64,000 nucleotides of DNA from DATJBF01 sp035515475 (GCA_035515475.1 DATJBF010000060.1:61413-125412), one strand, 5' to 3'. Numbered from the stretch's first letter, positions 37,994-47,641 are shown. Program-made: numbers and translations. The notes: generated by a model from the sequence alone, not told the origin.

Positions 37994-40275
37994 CTGAGCC
38001 GCTGGCCCATTCCGCACATGACGGCGCGCCGGAGCAAACCTATACGGCGCACGTCGGCGAAGTCATCCGGTTGGCGATGCAGTTCGGCCGGGAGGCAGCG
38101 GCGTTCGCTCCGAAGTGGCGGGAGGACTTTCTCGCTGCCTTGGAGATGGCAGCCAACTACCACGACCTCGGGAAGCTCGACGAAATCTTCCAAGACGATT
38201 TGCGTCGCAATCGGCGGCAGACGCGGCTGAACCATGTGGACGCGGGCACGGCGTACTTGCTCAAAGGGAAACACGCTGAAGCCGCCGTGGCCGCGTATGC
38301 CCACCACGTTGGATTGCCGTCTTTCCCGGAGGAACGGGCGAAGAACGCAAACGGTTTGGCGGGGATGTTCCGGGACTTGGAGAAAGATGTGGGCAACACA
38401 GGTATGAAGACATTCCAGCGCACTGACGCGGAGCTTCAGACTTACTTGGCTAACCACGCGAGGATATTCCAGCCGGTAAACCGCGTTGCCAAACCTGGCT
38501 TTAGCAGCTTGGTTCGCCGCCTCTTGCTGTCGTGTCTGGTTGACGCCGACCACAGCGACACCGCGCGGCACTACGGGAATGAGCGTCCAGTTGAGTCGCC
38601 GCAGCTACACGCTGCCGAGAGATTGGCCGCGTTGGATCGCTACGTTGCCGAACTCGCCGCGAAGGCCAATCCACAAGGCGAACGCGAGCAGCTTCGCCGC
38701 GAGTTGCGTCAGGAAGTCTATCGTGCCTGCCGCGAACGCGACGTGAAAGCGAGCGAGAACATCTTGGCCTGCGACAGTCCCGTGGGCACCGGCAAGACGA
38801 CCGCCGTGATGGCGCATCTGTTGCGGGCAGCAGCAGAGCGAGGACTCCGTCGTGTCTTCGTCGTTCTACCGTTCACCAACATCATTGATCAATCCGTGGA
38901 CGTGTATCGTCAGGCGCTGCGGCTGACGAATGAAACTCCAGCGGACATGGGTGCGGTTGTGGCGGCGCATCACCACCGGGTGGACTACGCAAGTTACGAG
39001 CTTCGCCATCTGGCTGCCCGATGGGATTCGCCCATCGTCATTACCACCGCGGTCCAGTTCTTCGAGACGGTGGCGGCGAAAGACACCGCTTCGTTGCGAA
39101 AGCTCCATCAAGTTGCCGGTTCGGCCATCTTCGTGGACGAAGCCCACGCTGCCATGCCCGCCGCTCTTTGGCCACAGATGTTCCGCTGGCTACGCGAGCT
39201 TTGCGACGACTGGGGTAGTTACCTCGTCCTCGCTTCCGGCTCACTGACGCGCTTCTGGACGTTGGACGACTTCGTTCCATCAAACGAACGCCGTGAAATC
39301 CCGGAACTCGTGTCGCCGGAAGTGGCCAACCGGACGAAAGGCTTCGAGGAGAAGCGTATCAACATCCGCACGAGGCCCGACCGGCTCTCACTGCCACAAC
39401 TCGGAGAGTTTGTTCTAAGCAAGCCAGGCCCGCGCCTCGTCATTCTGAACACGGTGCAATCCGCCGCCGTGCTGGCCAACCATCTGCGCGAAGACTGCAA
39501 GTTCGGGCTGAACGTCGAGCACATCTCTACTGCGCTCACTCCGCTTGACCGCGCGAAAACGGTGCGGCACGTGCGGGAGCGGTTGTGTTCTGCGGAGAAC
39601 GATTGGTGTCTTGTAGCGACCAGTTGCGTCGAGGCGGGCGTGGACTTTTCCTTCCGCTCTGCATTCCGTGAAAGCTGGGGGCTGGTCAACCTGCTCCAGA
39701 TTGCCGGTCGCGCCAGCCGTTCAGGCGAGCATCAAGACACCGAGGTCTGGGATTTCCGGCATGACGAATCTGGTGGTCTCTCGCCGCACCCGCAAGCCAA
39801 GGTCGCACGGGAAATTCTGGCAAAGCTCTTCAAAAACTGCTCCGAGCAGGGCCGCCAACCTTCCCCCGAAGACTGCACGGAGGCGCTACGTTTGGAGTTA
39901 AGAAATGATCGGGGAACGCAGGCGTTGCAAATCAAGGAAATCGAACGCGCGGAAAAAGTGGCGGACTACCCCGAAGTCGCTAAGCTTTGCCGAATCATTG
40001 ATGCCCCTACTCAAACTGTTTTGGTGGATGCCGGCTTGATCTCACGAATCAAGAGCCTCGACCGATCACAGTTTCCATCTTGGCGTGAGGTCATGGATAA
40101 CAGCGTTCAGATTTGGTCGAGCCGGTTGGATGATCGTAAATTCCCAATCGAGCGCATCGGACCAAATGACGAGCTTTGGGCGCTGCTTGAAGGCAACTAC
40201 GACGATTTTCTCGGTTGGACGAAAGGAGTCCTGCCGCTGATTAAAGCCCAACAACAAGGTGGATTTGCTCTGTAA
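37990..40275 (+). CDS. cas3: CRISPR-associated HD nuclease-helicase Cas3 (unusual position)
   Basis: A 761-aa Cas3 with an N-terminal HD nuclease domain (HVGEVIRLAMQF, NYHDLGKLDE, NHVDAGTAYL, YAHHVGLPS) and an SF2 helicase (Walker A DSPVGTGKTTAVMAHLL near residue 262, DEAH box VDEAHAAMP near 383, motif VI IAGRASRSG). The GTG start overlaps the cas7 stop. In standard type I-C loci cas3 precedes cas5; here it lies between cas7 and cas4, and its N-terminus lacks the YYAH opening. Combined with the remnant upstream of cas5, this suggests replacement by a different cas3 lineage. Confidence 0.93.
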   Translation: MTEPLAHSAHDGAPEQTYTAHVGEVIRLAMQFGREAAAFAPKWREDFLAALEMAANYHDLGKLDEIFQDDLRRNRRQTRLNHVDAGTAYLLKGKHAEAAVAAYAHHVGLPSFPEERAKNANGLAGMFRDLEKDVGNTGMKTFQRTDAELQTYLANHARIFQPVNRVAKPGFSSLVRRLLLSCLVDADHSDTARHYGNERPVESPQLHAAERLAALDRYVAELAAKANPQGEREQLRRELRQEVYRACRERDVKASENILACDSPVGTGKTTAVMAHLLRAAAERGLRRVFVVLPFTNIIDQSVDVYRQALRLTNETPADMGAVVAAHHHRVDYASYELRHLAARWDSPIVITTAVQFFETVAAKDTASLRKLHQVAGSAIFVDEAHAAMPAALWPQMFRWLRELCDDWGSYLVLASGSLTRFWTLDDFVPSNERREIPELVSPEVANRTKGFEEKRINIRTRPDRLSLPQLGEFVLSKPGPRLVILNTVQSAAVLANHLREDCKFGLNVEHISTALTPLDRAKTVRHVRERLCSAENDWCLVATSCVEAGVDFSFRSAFRESWGLVNLLQIAGRASRSGEHQDTEVWDFRHDESGGLSPHPQAKVAREILAKLFKNCSEQGRQPSPEDCTEALRLELRNDRGTQALQIKEIERAEKVADYPEVAKLCRIIDAPTQTVLVDAGLISRIKSLDRSQFPSWREVMDNSVQIWSSRLDDRKFPIERIGPNDELWALLEGNYDDFLGWTKGVLPLIKAQQQGGFAL

Positions 40276-40917
40276 ATGGACCCGCTTCCTCTCAGCGCGT
40301 TGAATGACTTCTTGTACTGCCCGCGCCGGGCGGCATTGAAGCTCATTGAAGGCTGGCGCTCGGAGAACGAGCACACCGTCCTCGGCGATATCGGCCACGA
40401 GCACACTGACCTGCCGGGTTATGAAGTGGCCAAGGGAGTGAAACTCTTGCGGGCGTTGCCGGTGTTCTCGGAGCGGCTCGGAGTTTCCGGCAAGTGCGAT
40501 ATTGTCGAGGTGGAAGTGGAGTCAAATCCGAAATCCGAGACCCCAAACCCGAAATCGCTTCACCCGGTGGAATATAAGAAGGGCAAGCGACGCCAGTTCG
40601 AAAATGATGACGCACAACTCTGCGCGCAGGCGTTGTGCCTGGAGGAAATGTTTGCCTGCAAGATCGAGCGGGGTGCGATCTTTCACGCGGCCAGCAAACG
40701 CCGGCGCGAAGTCGAGTTCACACCCGAACTCCGTGCGCTCACCGAGAAAGCAGTAGCGGATCTGCGGGCGCTGGTTGAGTCCGGCGCCGTGCCGTCCGCC
40801 AAGTTCGAGCCCCGCTGCGAGGAATGTTCGCTCTACGAAATCTGTCTGCCGCGCCTCACGGACGCTGAGTCCGCTCGGCGCGTCCAACGCTTCCAGAAGG
40901 AGTTGTGGTCAGCATGA
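40276..40917 (+). CDS. cas4: CRISPR-associated exonuclease Cas4, with in-frame simple-sequence insertion
   Basis: A 213-aa Cas4 of the RecB-like nuclease family, starting immediately after the cas3 stop. It has the Fe-S cysteines (Cys in FLYCPRRAAL and three in RCEECSLYEICLP) and the nuclease residues in KCDIVEVE and HPVEYKKGK. Cas4 trims prespacers so that the correct PAM end is integrated. Between the two nuclease strands is an atypical ESNPKSETPNPKS insert encoded by an AAATCCGAAATCC-type simple sequence (40523-40557), also found in the sufU gene end. It keeps frame and probably forms a loop. Confidence 0.93.
   Translation: MDPLPLSALNDFLYCPRRAALKLIEGWRSENEHTVLGDIGHEHTDLPGYEVAKGVKLLRALPVFSERLGVSGKCDIVEVEVESNPKSETPNPKSLHPVEYKKGKRRQFENDDAQLCAQALCLEEMFACKIERGAIFHAASKRRREVEFTPELRALTEKAVADLRALVESGAVPSAKFEPRCEECSLYEICLPRLTDAESARRVQRFQKELWSA
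40523..40557 (+). repeat. NPKSE-type simple-sequence insertion inside cas4
   Basis: AAATCCGAAATCCGAGACC followed by CCAAACCCGAAATC encodes SNPKSETPNPKS in frame. The same period-like sequence is seen at 51408-51442 and 51511-51542. Confidence 0.6.
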
Positions 40918-40952
40918 ATCCGTATCATCCACGCAATCGGCGGTGAGTTCCC

Positions 40953-42038
40953 ATGCCAGAAATCCAACAAAATACACTCTACCTGCTGACGCCCGGCAGC
41001 TACGTCAATCGCGATCATCTCACGCTGCAAATCGAAGTGCCGGAGTATCCGCCCGACCTGCCAGTCGAAGAGCGCAATCCCAAGTCGGTGGTCGGCAATC
41101 GGAAGTTATCCGTGCCCATCCATCATCTCGAATCCATCTGCGTGTTCGGCCCATCGATAATCAGCCCGCCGGCGATGGATTTGTGTTGGGAACAGGGCGT
41201 CGCCGTCAACTTCCTTTCCGAGAACGGTTACTTTCAGGCGCGCGTCACCGGCGTGGCGGACACTAGCGTGATGCTGCGCCGCGCCCAGTTCCGCGCCGCC
41301 GACGATCCTACCAAGGCCACCGCCATCGCCCGCCAGATCGTGGCCGGCAAGATTCAGAATGCGCGTAACAGTCTTTTGCGCGCGGCTCGCGAAACCGATG
41401 ACGTCGGGGAGAAACAACAACTGGAATCGGCGACCGAGGCGCTGGCGCGCAGCCTGCGCGAGTTGGAGACCGTGCGCCAACTCGACGCCGTACGAGGCAG
41501 TGAGGGCATTGCGGCGCAGATGTATTTCGCGGTGTTTTCTCTGATGATTAAGAAACAACGGAATGATTTCGCTTTCACGGCGCGCACCCGGCGCCCGCCA
41601 CGGGACCGCGCCAATTGCTTGCTGTCATTTCTGTACGCGCTGGTGCGGCATGACTGCATTGCGGCCCTGACGTGCGTGGGGCTGGATCCGTTCGTGGGGT
41701 TTCTCCATGCCGACCGCCCCAATCGCCCGTCACTCGCGCTCGATCTCATGGAGGAATTCCGTCCATGGCTGGCGGACCGGCTGGCGGTGACCTTGATCAA
41801 CCGCCAGCAGATTCAGCCTGACCACTTTGTGGCGCGCGAGGGAGGGGCGGTCGAGTTTACCGAGGCCGGCCGCAAGCTCGTCATCAAAACCTACCAAGAA
41901 CGCAAACAGGAAACGCTGACCCATCCGGTTCTCGACCAGAATCTACGGCTCGGCCAGATGCCCTTTGTGCAGGCCCGGCTGTTGGCGCGTTACCTACGGG
42001 GCGACGTACCTGATTATCTGCCACTGATCCCGAAATGA
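40953..42038 (+). CDS. cas1: CRISPR integrase Cas1 (type I-C)
   Basis: A 361-aa Cas1, the metal-dependent integrase that inserts spacers with Cas2. It has NTLYLLTPGSYVNRDHLTLQIEV, SVPIHHLESICVFGP, an all-helical C-terminal domain with FLHADRPNRPSLALDLMEEFRP (active-site His and Asp) and the upstream Glu in the GSEGIAAQMYF region. A stretch of about 18 residues near position 35-50 (PPDLPVEERNPKSVVGNRK) looks inserted relative to typical I-C Cas1 and may derive from another simple-sequence element. 13 bp separate it from cas2. Confidence 0.94.
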   Translation: MPEIQQNTLYLLTPGSYVNRDHLTLQIEVPEYPPDLPVEERNPKSVVGNRKLSVPIHHLESICVFGPSIISPPAMDLCWEQGVAVNFLSENGYFQARVTGVADTSVMLRRAQFRAADDPTKATAIARQIVAGKIQNARNSLLRAARETDDVGEKQQLESATEALARSLRELETVRQLDAVRGSEGIAAQMYFAVFSLMIKKQRNDFAFTARTRRPPRDRANCLLSFLYALVRHDCIAALTCVGLDPFVGFLHADRPNRPSLALDLMEEFRPWLADRLAVTLINRQQIQPDHFVAREGGAVEFTEAGRKLVIKTYQERKQETLTHPVLDQNLRLGQMPFVQARLLARYLRGDVPDYLPLIPK

Positions 42039-42051
42039 CAAGGATGGCGCC

Positions 42052-42342
42052 ATGCTTGTGCTTGTGACCTATGATGTTTCGACTGTCGAGGCGGCCGGGA
42101 GACGCCGGTTGCGGCGTGTGGCTCAGGCCTGCAAGGATTATGGCACGCGCGTTCAGAAATCCGTTTTCGAGTGTCAGGTTGGCCAAAAAGAATGGGCACA
42201 ACTGCGCGCCAGGCTCTTGCAGGAGATGGACATCGAAGAGGATTCGCTGCGTTTCTATTTCCTCGATGAAACCGTCAAGCAGCGTATTGAGCATCACGGC
42301 AACGCCAAGCCGGTGGACCTGAACGAACCGCTCTTGTTGTGA
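42052..42342 (+). CDS. cas2: CRISPR-associated protein Cas2
   Basis: A 96-aa ferredoxin-fold Cas2: MLVLVTYDVSTVEAAGRRRLRRVAQAC (conserved YDV with the metal-site Asp), GTRVQKSVFECQVGQKEW and DSLRFYFLDE. It forms the central dimer of the Cas1-Cas2 integrase. It is the last cas gene; the leader and array follow on the same strand. Confidence 0.95.
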   Translation: MLVLVTYDVSTVEAAGRRRLRRVAQACKDYGTRVQKSVFECQVGQKEWAQLRARLLQEMDIEEDSLRFYFLDETVKQRIEHHGNAKPVDLNEPLLL

Positions 42343-42528
42343 CTCCCCACCGCGAACCCCAAGCGCCGTGCGGAGACGGTTGTGTTCGCGGCTCAACGCA
42401 ACACGAGATCGTGACGGGAGTTGCAGTGTTCTTTGACAATCTACTTCGAGTGAGGCGAAACCAAACTGGCAAAGTCCGCGGGAACCTGTTAGTAAGATCC
42501 TGCGGCTGAGCACGAAAGCTTAGCCGCT
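42343..42528 (+). promoter_or_regulatory. CRISPR leader
   Basis: The 186-bp region between cas2 and the first repeat has no gene. It contains GTTCTTTGACAATC (42429-42442), with a perfect TTGACA at 42433-42438, which could be a -35 element; no good -10 follows at 17 nt. Repeat decay at the opposite end of the array supports this as the leader side. Confidence 0.7.
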
Positions 42529-43182
42529 GTCGCCCCGCTCGCGTGAGCGGGGCGCGGATTGAAACCTGAGTAATCGCGTCGTAGAACGCCTGCAAACCCG
42601 TCGCCCCGCTCGCGTGAGCGGGGCGCGGATTGAAACATTTGAAATGGTGATGCAGAACGGGGGAGAAGCGGGTCGCCCCGCTCGCGTGAGCGGGGCGCGG
42701 ATTGAAACCGGTACAGTCACGGTCCCATTGTTGCTTGCGCTCAGGGTCGCCCCGCTCGCGTGAGCGGGGCGCGGATTGAAACAACCGAGCACTTTGTTCC
42801 GTTGCTCCGTCGTTGAGTCGCCCCGCTCGCGTGAGCGGGGCGCGGATTGAAACTACAGCCGCGGCGTTTATGCCGCCAGGCCAATCGGTCGCCCCGCTCG
42901 CGTGAGCGGGGCGCGGATTGAAACCCCGTCGGATTGCGGGAATTGTCGAGGAGCTCGATGTCGCCCCGCTCGCGTGAGCGGGGCGCGGATTGAAACCCCT
43001 GCAAGCACGGTGCGTTCTCCAACCAGTGCGGTCGCCCCGCTCGCGTGAGCGGGGCGCGGATTGAAACTGAACCCTGCTGATGGAATCCAGCATACCTACG
43101 GTCGCCCCGCTCGCGTGAGTGGGGCGCGGATTGAAACACCACCGAGCGGCCCCGGCAGCTTACCCCGGGCGCGGATTGAAAC
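42529..43182 (+). CRISPR. Type I-C CRISPR array, nine repeats plus one degenerate terminal repeat
   Basis: The 37-bp repeat starts GTCGCCCCGCTCGCG, contains the palindrome CCCCGCTC-GCGT-GAGCGGGG and ends GCGGATTGAAAC. Repeats start at 42529, 42600, 42672, 42746, 42817, 42888, 42960, 43031 and 43101. The eight full spacers are 33-37 bp (34, 35, 37, 34, 34, 35, 34 and 33). The ninth repeat has one C-to-T change in the stem. A tenth, strongly diverged copy at 43146-43182 keeps only the last about 20 bases and is separated by just 8 bp. The 3' ATTGAAAC and the decay direction indicate transcription on the plus strand. Confidence 0.98.
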
Positions 43183-43320
43183 TACCGATTTCTGATGAAC
43201 CTCGCGCCGCGTCTGCGTCGCCGTGATTCCAGAGAGCTTGAGGCGGCAGGCGATACTGATTGGCTTGACCCTGGGCCGCTGAAGGAGTTGACTCTGCGAG
43301 AGGCACGGAGGGTTCGGCGT

Positions 43321-46300
43321 ATGAACAACGAAGCGTTAACGATACCAGCGCTGGAGGCATTGCTACGGGCGCCAACACTGGCAATTCTTGCCGTGGACAA
43401 ACAAGGTTGTGTGATCCTGTGGAGCGCGTCTGCCACCCGCATGTATGGCTGGACGGAATCCGAGGTGCTCGGACGTTTCCTCCCCATCGTTCCGGAGGAA
43501 CAGCGCCAAGCGGTTCACGATCGGATTCGGCGCGAATTGAAGGGCGAGACCTTCGGCATGCTCGATGTGCGGGGCCTTCGACGCGACGGCTCGCTGGTCG
43601 ATGTCAGCTTGTGGACCACCCCGCTGCGAGATGCCGAGGGCGAGGTCATTGGGATGCTGGGGCTGCATGTCGACATCACTGCGCGCCGGCGGGTGGAAGG
43701 CGCCCTACGGGAAGCCGAGGCGGAGCTGCGTCGGGTGCTCGCCGCGGTGTCGGACTACATCTATAGCGGCGAGTTCGATTCCGATGGTCGGTTTTTTTAC
43801 CACTATTACTCCCCTGCGGTGGAACGGATCATGGGCCGGTCGCCGTTGTTCTTTCTGACGGGTCCGGAGCGATGGCTGAGCGCAGTCCACCCCGAAGACC
43901 GTCATTCATTGGCGCAAGCATTCGCTCGGTTGCAGAGCGGCCAGTCGACCTCGGAGGAAAAAGAGTATCGCATTATCCTGCCCGATGGGGCGATCCGGTG
44001 GGTGCGGGACAGCGTCATCATATCCCAAGGGACGGGGGCGCGTCGTTTCGTGAACGGAGTCGTGAGTGATATCACTGCGCGCAAGCAGTCGGAGGAGGCG
44101 TTGCGAGAGAGCGAAGCGCGATTCCGCGGGATCTTCATGGATGCGCCCAGCGGCATCGTGCTGGTCTCGCGCGAGGGGCGGTTTCTGCACGCGAATCCAG
44201 CCTTTTGCGAGTTTCTCGGATATTCGGAGCCGGAGCTATTCAGCAAAACGGTTGGAGATGTCACACATCCCGACGACCGGGAGCGGACCAGCGAGGTCAG
44301 GCAGGCGGCGTGGGAGGGGCAAGAGCCCTTGGTCAGCAGGTTGGAGAAGCGTTACGTCCGCAAGGACGGTCGCGTGGTATGGGGCGAAGTCAGTATTTCG
44401 TTGGTCCGCGATGCAAGAGGGCAAGCCGTGCATTCCATTTCTCATGTGCTGGACATCACGGAGCGCAAGCTGGCCGAGGCGGCACTGAAGCGAAGCGAGG
44501 AACGGTTTCGGGCACTCATCCAGCACGGTTTCGATGCCATTGCCGTAGTCAGGGCGGATGCAACAGTTCAGTTCGCCAGCGAGTCCACTTCGCGCGCACT
44601 GGGCTACGAGCCGGATGATTTGGCAGGGCGCGATGCTCTCGAATTCGTTCACCCCGAGGATCTGGCGCGCATCACGGAGGCGTTTAATGAGCTGCTCCAA
44701 TCTCCCGGGGGCAACATGAACGAACAGTTTCGGTGTCGACATAAAGACGGCTCGTGGCGCTGGCTTGAGGTCTCGGGCACGAACTGCCTTGCGCAGCCGC
44801 ATGTGGACGGCATCATCCTCAATTACCACGACATCACGCCGCGCAAACAGACGGAGGAAGTGTTGCGCGAAAGCGAGGAAAAATACCGGACTCTGGCCGA
44901 GTCGGCCCCCGATGCGATCTACATCATCAATCGGGAAGACCGTGTGCAATACGCGAATACCCACGCGGCCAGCATGATAGGAAAGACGCCGCAAGAGTTG
45001 GTCGGCAGGCGAAGAGCCGATTTGTTTCCGCCAGAAACATCCCAACACCAGCGTCGCGAAATTGAAGCGGTCTTTGAATCTGGCAAGCCGCGGCACGTCC
45101 AGAACAGGACCTCCGTTCCCGGAGGCGAGTTGTGGCTGGACACGCAGCTGGCTCCGCTCCGCGGCACCGGAGACGCGGTGAGGGCGGTAATGGGCATCTC
45201 GCGCGACGTCACGGATCAAAAGCGGGCCGAGGAGGCGCTGCGGCAGAGCGAAGAGCGATATCGAACCATGGTGGAAGCAATTCCGTATCCTGTTTGGCGG
45301 TGCAATGCCGAGGGTCAGCCGGTGGATGGCAACATTCGGTGGTGCGAATACACGGGCCAGACACCTGAAGAAGCGCTCGGCAACCGGTGGGTGGAAGCGC
45401 TGCATCCCGATGACGTGGGTGGTGTGCTGCAAAAAATGCAGGAGGCCATCGCCAATAGGGGAGTCTACCAAGCGGAATACCGGCTGCGCCGGGCGTCGGA
45501 CGGTAGCTATCGCTGGCATTTGGGCCGCGGCCTGCCGGTCAAAGACAAGGACGGCCTGATCCTGTGCTGGTTCGGCAGCGCCGTCGACATCGACGACCAG
45601 AAGCGGGCGGAAGAGACCTTGCGGCGGGCGCACGACGAACTCGAGAAACTCGTCGAGGAACGGACCGAGGATCTCGTCCGAGCAAATGCTGCGTTGGTAC
45701 AGGAAGTCACCGAGCGCCAGCACGCGGAAGAGGCGTTGCGAGAGTCTGAAACCAGATACCGGACCTTGGTGGAGGAAATCCCCGCGATCACTTACATCGC
45801 GGCGCTCGACGAGGCCAGCACCACATTGTATATCAGCCCTCAGGTCGAGCAGGTGCTCGGATTCACCCCCGCCGATTACCGAGCCAATCCGGACAGTTGG
45901 CGTCAGCACGTGCATCCGGCCGATAGCGAGCGGGTCATGGCGCAGCTGCGACGCACCCAGCGGAGTGGTGGCCCGTTTGACTGCGAGTATCGGATGTTGG
46001 ACCACAGCGGAAATGTCGTCTGGGTCCGCGACAAAGCGGTTGTGGTTCGTAACGAGGCGGGTCAACCTCTCGTCCTGCAGGGGGTCATGCTGGACGTTAC
46101 CGAACGACTCCAGGCCGAGGAGACCATGCAGTTGCAGAGCACCGCGCTGGAAGCCGCGGCCAACGGCATCGTCATCACCGACCGGGAGGGCCGCATCCTC
46201 TGGATCAACCCGGCCTTTGCGAAGTTGACGGGATACAAGCCCTCTGAGGTCATCGGCAAGAACCCGCGTGTGCTCAAGTCAGGCCAGCACACCAAGGCGT

Positions 46301-47517
46301 TTTACCGAAACCTGTGGCAGACTGTGCTTTCAGGTCGGGTATGGCACGGGGAAATCATTAACAAACGCAAGAACGGCAGCCTGTACACCGAGGAGATGAC
46401 CATTACCCCGGTGTGCAATGCCGCGGGCGAGATCACGCATTTCATTGCCATCAAGCAGGACATCACGGAGTGGAAATTGGCTGAAGAGTCGCGACGGTAC
46501 CTTGCCGCAATCGTCGAGTCCTCGGAGGATGCAATCGTGAGCGCGGCTCTCGGTGGAACAATCGCGAGTTGGAATGCGGCCGCGCAGCGGCTCTACAACT
46601 ATGCCGCCAAGGAAATCTTGGGACGCTCGGTCTTCACCCTCGTCCCCCGCAACCGCAGAGCGGAGATACGTGAGATTCGGAAGAAGGTCCAAGGCGGCGA
46701 ACGTCTACAACACTACGAAACGGTTCGCCTCAAGAAAGGAGGATTTCCGGTCGACGTCTCAGTCACAGCGTCTGCTATCAAGGACGATTCGGGCCGGGTC
46801 ATCGGAATATCCACAATTACCCGCGACATCAGCGAGCGGAAGGAGTTGGAGCGGGCGGTTGTCGAGGCCAGCAGCCAGGAACAGGCCCGCATCGGGCAGG
46901 ATTTACATGACGGCGTCTGCCAGGAGCTCACGGGTATTGGCTTTTTGTGGAAGGCGGTCGAACGGAGCGTGGCGGAACGAGCCTTGCCCGATCCTGCTAC
47001 GGTGGCGGAGATCGGCCGATTGATCACCAAGACGATTCGTGAGGCCCGCGATCTGGCGCGGGGATTATGCCCGGCGGAGCTGGAAAGTAACGACCTCGGC
47101 GTCGCGCTGAAAAGCCTCGGCTCGTTGATGGAACGCCTGTTTGCCGTATCCTGCGTGGTGCGATGTCAACAATCCGTGCTCTTGGCCGACAAGGCGGCTA
47201 CGACGCACTTGTACCGGATTGCCCAGGAAGCTGTCAGCAATGCAATCCGCCATGGCCAGGCCACCCGGATTTGGATTCGGCTTGTTTGGAAAAAGAACAA
47301 GCTCACGCTTCGGATCAGGGACAACGGCAAAGGTTTCTCAAAACGACAGGCCGTCAAGCGGGGCATCGGGATACGTAGCATGAGGTACCGCGCCAACCTG
47401 ATCGGTAGCTTGCTAGCCATTGAAAGCCAGCCTGGCGCCGGTACCATCGTGACCTGCGTCTACACCCAGTCCAGCACACAACCCGTTGGTAAGGCCCGTT
47501 TACACAACCGGGACTAA
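43321..47517 (+). CDS. Multi-PAS sensor histidine kinase, NarL/HisKA_3 type
   Basis: A 1398-aa soluble kinase with about nine successive PAS/PAC units. Each opens like SEERFRALIQHGFDAI and closes like ISRDVTDQKRAEEALRQ. A coiled coil (HDELEKLVEERTEDLVRANAAL) lies between the sixth and seventh. The C-terminus has HisKA_3 (QARIGQDLHDGVCQELTGIG, phospho-His near residue 1195) and HATPase_c (HLYRIAQEAVSNAIRHG, IRDNGKGF). No membrane segments, so it senses cytoplasmic or diffusible signals. The ATG at 43321 is preferred over one at 43195 because GGAGGG lies 8 nt upstream and the first PAS begins soon after. The regulator at 47642 is the likely partner. Confidence 0.9.
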   Translation: MNNEALTIPALEALLRAPTLAILAVDKQGCVILWSASATRMYGWTESEVLGRFLPIVPEEQRQAVHDRIRRELKGETFGMLDVRGLRRDGSLVDVSLWTTPLRDAEGEVIGMLGLHVDITARRRVEGALREAEAELRRVLAAVSDYIYSGEFDSDGRFFYHYYSPAVERIMGRSPLFFLTGPERWLSAVHPEDRHSLAQAFARLQSGQSTSEEKEYRIILPDGAIRWVRDSVIISQGTGARRFVNGVVSDITARKQSEEALRESEARFRGIFMDAPSGIVLVSREGRFLHANPAFCEFLGYSEPELFSKTVGDVTHPDDRERTSEVRQAAWEGQEPLVSRLEKRYVRKDGRVVWGEVSISLVRDARGQAVHSISHVLDITERKLAEAALKRSEERFRALIQHGFDAIAVVRADATVQFASESTSRALGYEPDDLAGRDALEFVHPEDLARITEAFNELLQSPGGNMNEQFRCRHKDGSWRWLEVSGTNCLAQPHVDGIILNYHDITPRKQTEEVLRESEEKYRTLAESAPDAIYIINREDRVQYANTHAASMIGKTPQELVGRRRADLFPPETSQHQRREIEAVFESGKPRHVQNRTSVPGGELWLDTQLAPLRGTGDAVRAVMGISRDVTDQKRAEEALRQSEERYRTMVEAIPYPVWRCNAEGQPVDGNIRWCEYTGQTPEEALGNRWVEALHPDDVGGVLQKMQEAIANRGVYQAEYRLRRASDGSYRWHLGRGLPVKDKDGLILCWFGSAVDIDDQKRAEETLRRAHDELEKLVEERTEDLVRANAALVQEVTERQHAEEALRESETRYRTLVEEIPAITYIAALDEASTTLYISPQVEQVLGFTPADYRANPDSWRQHVHPADSERVMAQLRRTQRSGGPFDCEYRMLDHSGNVVWVRDKAVVVRNEAGQPLVLQGVMLDVTERLQAEETMQLQSTALEAAANGIVITDREGRILWINPAFAKLTGYKPSEVIGKNPRVLKSGQHTKAFYRNLWQTVLSGRVWHGEIINKRKNGSLYTEEMTITPVCNAAGEITHFIAIKQDITEWKLAEESRRYLAAIVESSEDAIVSAALGGTIASWNAAAQRLYNYAAKEILGRSVFTLVPRNRRAEIREIRKKVQGGERLQHYETVRLKKGGFPVDVSVTASAIKDDSGRVIGISTITRDISERKELERAVVEASSQEQARIGQDLHDGVCQELTGIGFLWKAVERSVAERALPDPATVAEIGRLITKTIREARDLARGLCPAELESNDLGVALKSLGSLMERLFAVSCVVRCQQSVLLADKAATTHLYRIAQEAVSNAIRHGQATRIWIRLVWKKNKLTLRIRDNGKGFSKRQAVKRGIGIRSMRYRANLIGSLLAIESQPGAGTIVTCVYTQSSTQPVGKARLHNRD

Positions 47518-47641
47518 ATTAGCGGTTTCCACGATAGCGGGGCTTGGCGCACCGTGGTAGCATGTCTTGCCTTGACAGGAGAGGCTCTTGCGCGTAAGCG
47601 CAGGGAAACAGCGTCAAGACGCGCGGCAAGAAGTCGATACC

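Noticed and set aside
37990..40917. Type I-G (former I-U) assignment because cas3 is displaced
   Set aside because: Cas5, Cas8c and Cas7 are clearly of the I-C (Csd) type, Cas4 and Cas1 are separate, and the repeat is typical of I-C.
42433..42461. Complete sigma70 promoter in the CRISPR leader
   Set aside because: TTGACA is perfect but no acceptable -10 lies 16-19 nt downstream, so only the leader is annotated.
42275..43093. 272-aa and shorter frames across the CRISPR array with FNPRPAHASGAT repeats
   Set aside because: These are translations of the 37-bp CRISPR repeats, not proteins.
44236..46065. 609-aa minus-strand reading frame
   Set aside because: Antisense to the PAS repeats of the sensor kinase; long only because of high GC.
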